The notes under the pieces were generated by a model. The model searched no databases. It had not been told where the DNA came from and saw only the letters and a program-made list of their open reading frames with translations. From Antilocapra americana (lineage: Eukaryota; Chordata; Mammalia; Artiodactyla; Antilocapridae): a stretch of DNA of 64,000 nt. Shown here piece after piece: positions 46,501 through 56,150 of this stretch. The number at the start of each line of letters is the position of its first letter. Within the stretch, counting starts at the first letter, position 1. The DNA is taken from NCBI GenBank assembly GCA_007570785.1, contig ML662445.1, positions 2,483,365 through 2,547,364 on the forward strand. Reading direction: 5' to 3'. The position numbers and the translations under genes are program-made.

Positions 46501-49500
46501 ACACCCAGGTCTCCTCATCAACAAAATGTCTTGACTTGTTAATTATGACATTGACTCATCCATATCCTGACAACGCCTTTTCTTACTGTGCAAGTTCTAA
46601 TACCATCGACCACGTAAATGCAGAATTCTGCTTTCCTTCAAACTGTACTCTGTGAGGTGCCTGATGAGACCTCAGGCGAAGGTTTCTGAGCGTTTGTTCC
46701 CACCTTGGCCTCATTACAAGTGCATCTGACTACCCACCAAAGAGATGTGGCAGCTTCCCGTTTTTTATTTTCAGTTCTCTTAGAAAAGTTTGCATCAACG
46801 TGCACAGGCGGTCAGTGACGCATGGGGAAACATAATGAGATTTGGGGGCAGAGAAAGTCAATGGTTCTGCTGCTTTAAGAACATCTGGTGTTAATAACAA
46901 CCTATCTGTTAGGTCATTAACATACGGTGGGGATTGGAAGAAGAGGTGCCGAGAAAAACACTCCCTCCCTTCTCTAACACGGGAAATCTTTCCCAAGAAG
47001 GGGTCCTCCCTGAACTTGTTTTTCCTTCCATGAAGACATGCCGTCCCAAACCACATCTGGGGAATTCTGTATCAGCTCTTCTGCAGCCAGCTGTTGCCAA
47101 GACCCTTCGATTCAAGTTGAAGTGAGGAGCAGTTCTGAGGGCCCTCCACCTGCGGGGAATTCCTGATGGAGTCATCCCAAACTGCAGACTGGGAGACAAC
47201 GCGCCTGCGAACCGCTGCGACTGTGAGTGTGTTTGCCACGATGCTTTGGCCACCACTGTGGATCTGCACGAACATGGGGACCGAAAGTTATTAATGACAT
47301 GTGTTGTTAACCAAAATAAGTGCCCAAAGTAAAAGAGAACCCATGTTGCAATACGAATAAGATTAGGGGGTCATCGTGGAGTTTTCCTCTGAGCAGGAAA
47401 CCAGGACAGATTGTTTCAAGAGGCGATTCCTTGGGAAGGCTAGGGTTTCTGGCGTGGGGGAGATAAGGAAGGCTTTGTCTGTACATGCATCTGCGTCCAT
47501 TTTGCACAGATCTGGAAGAGATGACTGGCTGATTATCAAACTATTGAGAAATTCAGGTAGGCACCTTAAAAAGGTGCCTTTAGGCTTGGATACCACCAGA
47601 GATGAAGAGATCATCACAAAAGTCTTTCAACCAACACTCAGGTTTCTTACTATGACCAACTAAGCCCAGACAGACTGACCCCAAATTCTTAGAGTTACAC
47701 AAAAGATGGTCCCAGAGAAAGCAGCTCAGTGAGAAGCTGGGAGAACCGGGGCAAGGATCATTAGAGATAATGGTGTGTGTGTGTGTGTGTGTATGTGTGT
47801 TTAGGAGAAATGTATAGTGTCTGTTTCACTACTACAGTATTCATCACCTTCCAGAGAATTAAAATTTAAGAAACAACTGAAATCATTTTCGACACCAAGA
47901 TGAAAAATACTGTTGGTCAGGTTCAGATTCCAGCAGGCTGAAACCATTTTGTAAGGACTATTTAGAATATAATCACAACTTCGCCTCCCATCAGGGCACG
48001 GGATCACCACACGCTGAATTCCATACTGAACCACTCATGCTGATGGGCTGTTTTCTCTTCCTCCATAATCTAAACACAAAGTTGTAATCTCTGAGTCCCC
48101 AGGTTCTACGAAAGGGAAAGAGTTCAGGAAAAAAACAGCAAGTTAGGATTGCACTAATGTTTTCCATTTACATGTGAGATTGTTACCTACTCCAAACAGT
48201 ATAGAAGCAGGCAGCATATGTGCTGTTCTTAAAACAGCCTTTATTGAGGACTACTGGTTGATAATTTATATCAAATATGTCTCTAATCCACTCTGAAATC
48301 TGTAAAGTTAAGTTAGTTCAGAGAGCTAAAGGTTATTCCTGGTCTTAGGTACACAATGTCACTCTCCTTTCTCAGATATAATTTAGAAAATCCCAAGAAA
48401 TTCATGCAGAGACTTTAACATAAAATATTCATTAATAAGTAGTGCACTTAAATTTTTGAGCATGCATATTTAATAAATATTTTTAGTGTGTCTTATATTT
48501 CATACTATAGTTTAGACAGTTTCACTTCCATCTTTCAGACAGACAAGGCCTTTTAGAAGATTCTCTTTTTTTGTATCTGTTTGTTTTTCACTTTTAACTA
48601 TTTAGTGGCGTCTCTTAGGAATGTTTTGGATCTAAATGTTCAACAATCACACACCATTGCCTGACTTATGCAGACAAGTGGTTAAACACCGTTTCATTAA
48701 AATGCCATTTTCCTTAGCTTGAAGGAACAGAGCCCCAAATCCTGTACAAATAATTCATTGGAGAATAACAAGAGAAAATAAGTATTTTCCTCCATTTATT
48801 TCACTAACCAGAATTCTTATTTGTTATAAAATTATAAATAACCAATATATATCCAAACATTAGTCCATTCGACTTGCTGACTTCTTTCCACCCAAATATT
48901 CTAAATTACTTAGACACTCCAAAATGAACTTCTCTCGGGGGATTTCAGGGAGCTACATTTTGTGCAGAAACAGTGCTCTTAATCTTTGGTGGGGACTTTA
49001 AATATGTGAAGATATTAAACAGTTGACATTTTGGCAACGCCAACTATGTTACAGAAGTGGTATGAGAACTCAGATATTTTGTTTTTATGCCATTTTTTAA
49101 ATAGTGGGTTGACAAACGGACAGTACTGTAAACATACCGGCTCGGGGATGGCGTTCTCAACAGTAACAAAACCGTCCTGGCCCTCAAGCTGCCATTTTCC
49201 AGGATGTACCTCCTGCCTCTCAAGTTACATTCTCAGATTCTGCATGCATTGTAGAGAAGCAGGGAGAAAGGAAATCTCTTAAAAGCACAGTATCAATATT
49301 ATTGCAGAATCCGCATGGCCCTGAGTGAAATCATATGTGGGTGATAAGCAGGTGAGAGAAAGAAGGCAAGTCAGGAAAATCACAATTTTATGTTGATGAG
49401 TGCGGAAGTTTTGCTCACTGACTGTTGGTCTAACTTGTCAATTTTCCACACATGGAAGTTATTATTGCAATACTGTTGTCTTAAACAGACCCAAGGATTT

Positions 49501-50034
49501 TCACCACGGATTCACATCCATTTCAAAATATGACAAAAAATATTAAAGCTTCCAGTATGCAAATTTTAATCTCTTTGGGTGTCCACACATATATATGTGT
49601 GACAGTATGTCTCTATATGACATTAATATCCATGTCATCAGTTGCAATGCGTGACACTTTTATTTGTGCATGGTTACTCTGCATTATAAAGAACGGTGGG
49701 CACTTCAGTACTTTTCTGCGAATTGGACTTAAATCTGATCGATCAAGAATGCATCGCACTTAGGCATTCAGGCTGAAAGCAGTAAGAATTGTCAACGACC
49801 TTCGCCAAGCCCGCTCTGGGAGTTAGTTTAGATCATTAATCATATTTTATAAACAGGGATCCTTCTCTCGAAGTTTCTCAGCCCTCTTGCTCCCTCCCTG
49901 TCTCTCCCCCCGGCCCCAGCCCCTTCCTGCGTGGAAACACAAGCACTTCCACACACATCTCACACGCATGCAGGCTTCACTCACACTGCACACATGCAGA
50001 ATGGCCCCTGGCTGAGCGTCAGCTTTGCAGGCAC
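46501..50034. other. Transposon-free upstream flank of the CpG-island cluster
   Basis: No SINE, BovB, L1 or LTR is recognised over 3.5 kb. A (TG)n tract with one TA interruption lies at 47773-47800. The DNA is AT-moderate with many TAAT/ATTA words. Expected content is promoter-proximal regulatory DNA of the gene that starts near 50.1 kb. No exon is seen. Confidence 0.5.
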
Positions 50035-50420
50035 AAGCCCCTCCCTTGGCGCTCGTCCGGAGTAGTTTCTGTTGCAAATGCCCTAAGTTGGAGAGGGCCC
50101 TGAGCTGCAGCAGCCGGTTACGTTAGCGAACGTTAGGCACCGAGAGAAATGCCACGGCGGAAGGTAACGCCTGGTCTGAGGCGCGGCCTTCCCCGAGAGC
50201 GCCGTCTGGGTCCTGGATGGAACCCATGTTCACCGCGGATCGTCACGAGCTCAGCGGAACACTGCCCGAAGCCTGGTGGGCGAGGGCTGCCTCACCCCGC
50301 GCCCCGATCTACGTCACCGCCGGCTCGGGTTTGGGGGCTCCGGCTCCCAGAGCCTCCCCTGGCCTCTTCCCCGCCTTCCCCTCCTTCTGCCCGCTCCCGC
50401 CCCTTCTCCTTCTGCACCAC
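50035..50420. promoter_or_regulatory. CpG island A, covering the candidate TSHZ start exon
   Basis: CpG becomes frequent from 'ggcgctcgtccgg' at about 50047 and stays so past 50350, against near absence upstream. The island contains the ATG at 50149. No TATA box is evident. The direct repeat 'acgttag' occurs at 50120-50126 and 50130-50136, one helical turn apart. The transcription start cannot be read from sequence. Confidence 0.75.
50149..50163 (+). CDS. TSHZ2: Teashirt zinc-finger homeobox (TSHZ family) coding exon 1, five codons; TSHZ2 favoured
   Basis: The ATG at 50149 has a purine at -3 (context 'gagagaaATGc') and opens the codons M-P-R-R-K. At 50164 the sequence changes to 'gtaacg', a splice donor after AAG in phase 0. 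From family knowledge, TSHZ1, TSHZ2 and TSHZ3 all begin MPRRKQQAP and place nearly all coding sequence in a second large exon, so the frame should resume with QQAP in an exon beyond this window. TSHZ proteins are nuclear transcriptional repressors with widely spaced C2H2 fingers and an atypical homeobox, used in embryonic patterning. None of those domains lies in this window. The CpG island, transposon-free surroundings and lack of any exon in the next 13.8 kb agree. The paralogue is inferred: a long intron 1 favours TSHZ2, and TSHZ3 is the main alternative. Position +5 of the donor is C rather than G, so the site is not optimal. Chance occurrence of five codons plus a donor is unlikely but possible. 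Confidence 0.6.
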
Positions 50421-50999
50421 CCCCTTCCCCCACCCCTTGGAAGCTTGCTGGGGTCAAACTGGAATTTCTATTCCCAGACTTAGTGCAACTAACTATGGCC
50501 CACGGAGAGGAATAGTTGAGATGAGAAAATGGAGTTTGAAATACAAAACCACACTGGAACTTTTCAGGATTTAAAGGGGGAAAAGTGATATTTCAAAACT
50601 GATATCCAGCACAACGCTAGTTCTGAAGTCTTCCCAGTGGGACCCCATCTTGATCTGCTGTTAATCTGCAGATACTCTGCGCCTGGACTCCTCTAAGCGC
50701 CTTTAGCAGGAAGTTAGGTGAAACGCACACCCCGAGCGGTCGGTAAAGCACGCGCGGTTGGGACCACCGGAAGGATATCCGAGTATAAATCTGGATTCGA
50801 GGCTTAGCGCTCAGGTGCCCGAGTCGGCTGGAAATGCATCCCCAGCACGCCTGCACGTATGGATGCGTGCTCGTGTGTGTATCCGTGTGTGCGCGTCAAC
50901 AGCTTCCCCTAACTGGATCTGCGGCAGCGCTGGCCCTCGGGAAGCAGGGGCGATAACTAGCAGCTGGGATCGTGATTCAGTGCTATTAGGGGAAGAATT

Positions 51000-51960
51000 A
51001 TCTGTGTCTGAGTCATCGCGAGCCTCCAGACTTTCCCCGCAGTGTGGCAGAACTTTGTGCTGATGAGACAATAGTGGAGCGTGTGCGTTTCCTACAGGGC
51101 AGACCATTCCGGTGCTGGGGGAAGCCTCGGGCCTGCGCCGGGCTGCTGGCGCCCGGGCCCCTCCCCGCGCCGCGTAGCCCCGGGAGCCCGGCTGGCGCCG
51201 GGGTCCCCGCGAAGCGGGCGCGTCCCGGGCGCGCGCGAGCGGCGCGGGGAGGGGGCCGGGCGCGTGGCGGGCCCCGCGCGCCCTCGCGCGTCCCCCGCGC
51301 CCGGGCGCAGCTGGCGCGGTCGGTCTAGTGCAGCGCTCGGCTCCGCGCCTCGGGCGCTCGGCTTCACCTTCAGAGGCGCGGGGCGTGCGCGTCCTTCTCC
51401 CCTGCCTCCGCCTCCCCTGCAAGGTAGGGGCTGCGGGGGGGGCGCGGAGGGGCCGGCGGGGCCGAGGGGGGGCGGGGACCAGGCCTCGAAGTGTGGGGGA
51501 CCCGGCGTGCGCCGCTGGTTGGGGGGCGCCGGGGAGGGGCTCCGGGGCGTGGGGAGGGCTGCTCGCTTCCCCAGTGGGTAGTTGCTCCACTCCGCAATTC
51601 CGGGAGAGGGAAGATGCAACTTCAGGCGGCCGGGCGAGCGTCGGAGAGGTGGCTTTTACCGCAGTGGAGGGGCGGGGTGGGGGCCGGAGGGGAGCGCGGA
51701 GGAGGCGCTGGCTTTGTACACTTCGTCAAAGGCGACGCGGGAGGAGGGGAGCTCGGATGCGCTCTCCATCCATTAGGAGACAAAGAGCAAATTGCCTTAC
51801 TTTAAAGTAAAACGCTCCGGCTAATGAAGGTGGGTGATGGGGTTGCGGGGCCCGAGGAGCCGCTTCAGTTATTAAGGGTTCGGCGGATGGGGTCGATGCT
51901 CGTGGGCAACGAGAGCGGCTGCCTCGGGGACAGGCTTGCGGGAGGGGCGTCGCTTTGCTT
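51000..51960. promoter_or_regulatory. CpG island B
   Basis: Very GC- and CpG-rich, densest at 51110-51560 with many CGCG and GGGCGG (Sp1-type) words. Frames of 160-260 codons on both strands here are alanine/arginine/proline/glycine-rich shadows of the base composition. Confidence 0.85.
51240..51423 (+). other. Candidate noncoding alternative first exon (3' boundary 51423)
   Basis: 'ctcccctgcaag' is followed by 'gtaggggctg', a good plus-strand donor with the exon ending at 51423. The upstream 180 bp are CpG-island DNA without an in-frame ATG, as expected for a 5'-UTR exon. The 5' limit given here is arbitrary. If spliced to the same exon 2, translation would need another start. Inference from one splice motif and the island. 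Confidence 0.35.
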
Positions 51961-53585
51961 CTCCCTCCCCTGGCTCTATCTGGGAGCGCAGAAGTGACCC
52001 TAATGTTAAAAGAAGTGAGAGCTCTGAAGGGAAGTTAGGGCAGGGGTGGGGGTGGGGGCGAGGGTTCTTGCAATGACTCTGAGGAGCCGTGGGGAGGGGG
52101 TCTGGCAGGCGGGGGCTCCTCGGAGATGCACCCAGCCTGCCAAGGGTGGGAGCAGGGGTGGGGATGGTACTGATCGCGATTTACACCCGGGCATACTCTA
52201 GGAAAGAATACTTGGGGTATGTGTATTTGGGGAGGGGAGGGTCGGAAAAGCGCCTGGTCTGCCATTTCCAGGGAGAGCTAACCTAGTGAAGAGTTACGAT
52301 CAGTATTTAGATTAAACTGCCTCCTCAAGTTTTAAAGAAACTTTGTATGAATAAGTTTGTTAAAAGCCAGCCGAACTGGGTATTTAAAACAGTGGTTCGT
52401 GGAGGAGGGTTGGTGTGCGGTGACAATCAGCGGTGGTGGGCTGGAGGTCCGGTGGACCCCTGCTCTCAGGGACCAAGGAGACTGAGCCTTTTACCCGAAA
52501 AATGTGGGTCTATTCGTCAGCCCCTGTTATTATCGGCGTTAACAAGCTCCCCGCTGCAGACCCAGATCTGACCAGGAGCTTCTGGGTTGTGTGTCTGTAT
52601 CCTACTCATTCCGCTGGGCTTATTGATAAAGAAGTTAATTGGTCTCCGGGTGTGCAGAGATCAACTTGCTCAGCCCTCTTTTTAAAATATATTCATCCTG
52701 TGCCTTATTTAATCCAGATGCACAAAAAGCCATTTGCTGCTGCATTGTTGGTTTACATTTTTTGAAAAGGCGACTGGTGTAACCTGTGGAATTTGAAATG
52801 CAAATAAAAGCTCGTGGGAGTTGAGGCAGAACAAATCAGCATTTATAAAGTGAAAAAGATTTAATGTCTCTGAAATCATTGCGGAGAAGAAAAAAACTGG
52901 AGAGGGGGAGTGCTTTTTCAGGGAGTGAATTGTGACGTCAGGTCTTTTTGGAAAAGATGTTATTTTTAAGGTCTGAAACCCGGGTATGTAAAGTGCTTAC
53001 AGGAAAAACAGATTACAAGATTAACATCTGTTAGCATGATCGTTTATCTCCAGCCAAAAATAGGTCAGTTCTTTCTTAAGGAAACACTATGACTGGCGCA
53101 TGCTTAAATAATAAAATAATGAATTCATAAATTAGGACCGGCGATGGTGATACTCTGACCTGTGAAGAATATTTTTTAATTTCGAGATCAGTGAAAGGTC
53201 AAAGTCCCTTTTGGGTGTTGAGGACAACTTCACCTCGCGTCCACTACCCGCCCCCCCACCCATGACCCCTCCTTTTCATTGCTAGCTTCCTCTCCGCCCC
53301 CACCCCGATTGATAATTCTCCCTTTCATCCATTGTGGAAGTATAAAATCTATTTAAATGTATATTGTCTGACGCCCCCGTCGTTGAAGAAGGCAAACTCT
53401 CGGCGCAGATGGCTAACTTTCAGAGCTCTGTTGTTGTTTTACCAATAAATGAAACGGTGGTTGGGGCGGGGGGGGATAAAGGAAACAGCCTTGCAAAGTC
53501 TCCCTGCCCCCTGGGTGTGAGTGACGGCTCTCCTGGCCAATCCGCAGCGGCTTTCTCCATCCCGGAGGTAATTTGGGGTGTGAGT

Positions 53586-53612
53586 GTGTACGCGCGCGCG
53601 CGCGTGCATGCG
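53586..53612. repeat. Alternating purine-pyrimidine tract with (CG)7
   Basis: (CG)7 at 53591-53604 is embedded in 'tgtgta' and 'tgcatgcg', giving about 27 bp of alternating purine-pyrimidine, the classical Z-DNA-forming composition. CG dinucleotide microsatellites are rare in methylating mammalian genomes; this one sits between two CpG islands. Confidence 0.9.
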
Positions 53613-54659
53613 CCCATGTGTCTGCACACTATTAAGTCGGACCAGCCCCGCGCATCTCACAGTTGTGAGCTGTAGACGTGGACACGCTTTTATCCGAGTC
53701 TGTGCAGCTCGGTAGGCACGCAGCAGTCTCTCCTCTGAGTGTCGTCCTGTTAAGAATGGGCATCAGAGGTGCTTTCGGATTCAAGGCGAAACCTGCAGCA
53801 GGGGAAGCCAAGGAGTGATGTGATTGTGCTTCTCAGAGGTTATCGAAATGTGTGGTTCCGCTCATCTCGTTCCCACGCGACAGGCGCGCCCCGCTTCTTG
53901 GGGTTGGAGTGTTGGAGCCCACTCGCCCGGCCCTAAGCGTATCGAGGCCGGGAATTGTTGAAACTGGTGTTCACCGTAAAAGTGAAGGGCAGCGTGTACC
54001 TTCCAACTTAAGATTTTATTTTCTCCCTGGCAGTTGATACTCCGTCCGTGGCAAAGCCTAGAAGGTGACCAGTTCACGGTCAGGGAAAGTTCCGCCACCC
54101 ACCCGACTTAAAGCGCAGCGCTGGCGGTGCGCCCGCGCACAACGCGCACATTCACGAGCGGAGAGCGTCCCGGGCCGCCCTGCGTTTCCTGCGGTTTAGC
54201 CCGGCACCCACTTTCCTCGGAATATGAATGGTGGTGGCGTGTGGAAGTGTTCGGGCCGGACTGGCCGCGCAGCCTCTGCTCAGCGTTGGAGCCGCGGCGC
54301 CGCTTCGCCCCTGGGCGGACGGCAGTGCTGCGGGGAACGGGTTAAGGCCCCGCTCCTGCCCCCCCTTCCCGGAGACCTTCCCTAGGAGGGATCTGCGCCC
54401 CGGCCTGGTCCACGGGCGGTGTGTCCGGCTGCGGGGCCGCACAGCGGTCACCCGGACGGTCCATGGGCGATCCCGGGAGACAAGAGCCTAACCGGGCGAC
54501 GAGGTGGTGTCCAGCCCCCCGCCCCTCGCCCGGGCCGTTCCCGACCCCTAATCAGAGTACGACTCGGTTCTCCCCCCCGCCCCCCATCTCTGTGAGCTCG
54601 CGGCTGGAGGAATGGGTAGCAGGGGGAGGTGTCGCTGGATTAAATCATTCCTGTTTCTT

Positions 54660-54870
54660 CTCCTCCCGGGCTGCGGCGCCGGGCCCCGGGCGCCGGGGGG
54701 GCGCGGGGGCCGGGCGGGGGCGGGGGCGCTTACCTGCCCGCCCCGGGGGCGGGGGCGGCGGCCGCGCGAGGCCTGGCTCACTGGGGGAGGGCCGGGGGCG
54801 GGGCGGGAGGGGCGGGGAGGGGGTGGGCCCGGCCTGCGCCCCCGCCCCCCGGCGCCCGCCCCCCGCCCCC
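54660..54870. other. G-quadruplex-prone G/C core
   Basis: Plus-strand runs such as 'ggggccgggcgggggcgggg' (about 54706-54726) and several GGGG tracts at 54780-54830 alternate with C runs near 54840-54870. Both strands satisfy the simple four-G-run quadruplex rule. Confidence 0.7.
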
Positions 54871-54895
54871 GTCATGTGGAGCGGACGTCACACGC
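54734..54895 (-). other. Candidate antisense first exon (donor at 54734/54733)
   Basis: The plus-strand 'gcttacctg' at 54728-54736 reads CAG|GTAAGC on the minus strand, a near-perfect donor with the exon ending at 54734. A start near the CRE-like site at 54884-54890 would give an exon of about 160 bp. A second antisense donor, CAG|GTAGGT, has its exon end at 55473. These suggest divergent noncoding transcription from island C. No ORF is proposed. Confidence 0.3.
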
Positions 54896-55104
54896 CTGCA
54901 CTGTAACCCAAGAAGTGAAAGAGACGGGGACCCACGGCCCAACTTCGCACCGTAACAAAGGCGGGGGTCCGTGCGGGCCAGAGGGGGTCTAGCTGGGGAG
55001 GGATCGGGCTCGCCGGAGCGAGTGGGGGATGGAGCTGGGGGTGGGGCCTCCCTGGGGAGGAGATGTTGGGGGGGGTGGCCGGGGCGTGAGGGCCTGGTCT
55101 GAGA

Positions 55105-55253
55105 GTGGGGTCCTGGCTGGGGCGGGGGGAGCGGTGGCCCTGGCGGGGGTCCACGGGGAACGAGGCAGTGGGGGCCAGGGCGGGGGTCCACGCGGAACGG
55201 GGCCGTGGGGGCAGGGGCGGGGGTCTGCGGGGGGCTGGGGAGTGAGGGCCCGG
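55105..55253. repeat. G-rich minisatellite, 37-bp period
   Basis: The word 'gcgggggtc' recurs at 55143, 55180 and 55217, exactly 37 bp apart, in units such as 'gcgggggtccacgcggaacg' plus a G-rich remainder. A weaker unit precedes them (from about 55105), and degenerate copies may run on to about 55310. Confidence 0.85.
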
Positions 55254-55740
55254 ACTGGGGTGTGCTGAGGACGGGACAGTAGGGGCCCGGGCTGGGGTCT
55301 ACGCGGGGCCCTGGCGACGTGGGGGTGTGCGCGGCGGCGCGGACCGCGCTCCAGGGGCCCCGGCGCCGCCGAGGCCAGGTAATTGGTTTCTATTTTAAAC
55401 TTCACTTTGTCCTGGCGGAGGTGGGGCGGTGGGAAAGGCGTGGCCCCCGGGCGATTACATAAGGGTACCTACCTGATCCGGTCCGGGCGGGGGGCCGCGC
55501 GCGGCTTTGGGCGCGAGGGGCTGGTGGGCACCGGGCCCGGGCGTCCCGGAGCTGGGCTGCCGCGCGTGGAGTTGCTGCGCCCTGCCCGTGGGACCTGGTG
55601 CGTGTCGGCCGTGGGGGGCCCGCTGCACCCTACGCTGGGACTGAAAGCCCCGGGGACCGGGGGCAGGGCCTGCCGGCGGGGTCCACCGCGTAACAAAGGG
55701 CAGGGCTGCGGGACCCTGGGCCGCGCGCGGCGCTGACCTA

Positions 55741-56150
55741 ACGGCAAGTCACAAAAGTCTCAATTAAATGTGCCACAGAAAGGCGTTTCCCCCGTGAACC
55801 TGCCCTTAGTCTCCAGTCTTGATTAAAGATGATTTAAATATTGAGGTGCTCCCACCCGGTGGCTGTGTGAGACACACCATTAAAGGGCTGACCGCAGGAG
55901 AGTCAAGGGTGGTTATTCTCCCAACAGGGTCTTCTCCGGATTGTTTTTCCTGCCTCCCTATTAATATGATTGGAGTATTTTGGTTGAGGAATGTAAGTGC
56001 TACTTTAGGGAACTCGGCATGCCTGCTATTCGGTAGGATCTTTCTGCTGCTGCGCAAAAAAGAGCTGATTTTATCGTTTGTTTGTTCCTTCGTTTTCTCT
56101 GGCATTCTTTGATTGTGGCGTCAAAATAGCTGTGTATTTATATTTACACA
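55741..56150. promoter_or_regulatory. AT-rich block with clustered homeodomain-type words at island edge
   Basis: Directly after island C the sequence holds several ATTAAA, GATTAAA and TTAATATG words within 300 bp (for example 'tcttgattaaagatgattta' at about 55816-55835 and 'ctattaatatgattgg' at about 55957-55972), with no repeat. It reads like a conserved enhancer, but conservation has not been tested. Confidence 0.35.

Larger units (their letters stand above)
53870..55740. promoter_or_regulatory. CpG island C, large
   Basis: Nearly 1.9 kb of high GC and CpG. The core at 54660-54880 is almost pure G/C on both strands. It ends sharply near 55740, where AT-rich DNA starts. A CRE-like GACGTCA lies at 54884-54890. 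The long proline/arginine- and glycine-rich frames are composition shadows. Confidence 0.88.

Noticed and set aside
50811..51590. 259-codon proline/arginine/alanine-rich minus-strand frame
   Set aside because: It lies in CpG island B, where GC-rich DNA lacks stop codons in most frames. Overlapping frames on both strands show the same bias.
54645..55405. Several long proline- or glycine-rich frames in CpG island C
   Set aside because: They are composition shadows of the G/C core and the 37-bp repeat, with no domain or consistent strand.
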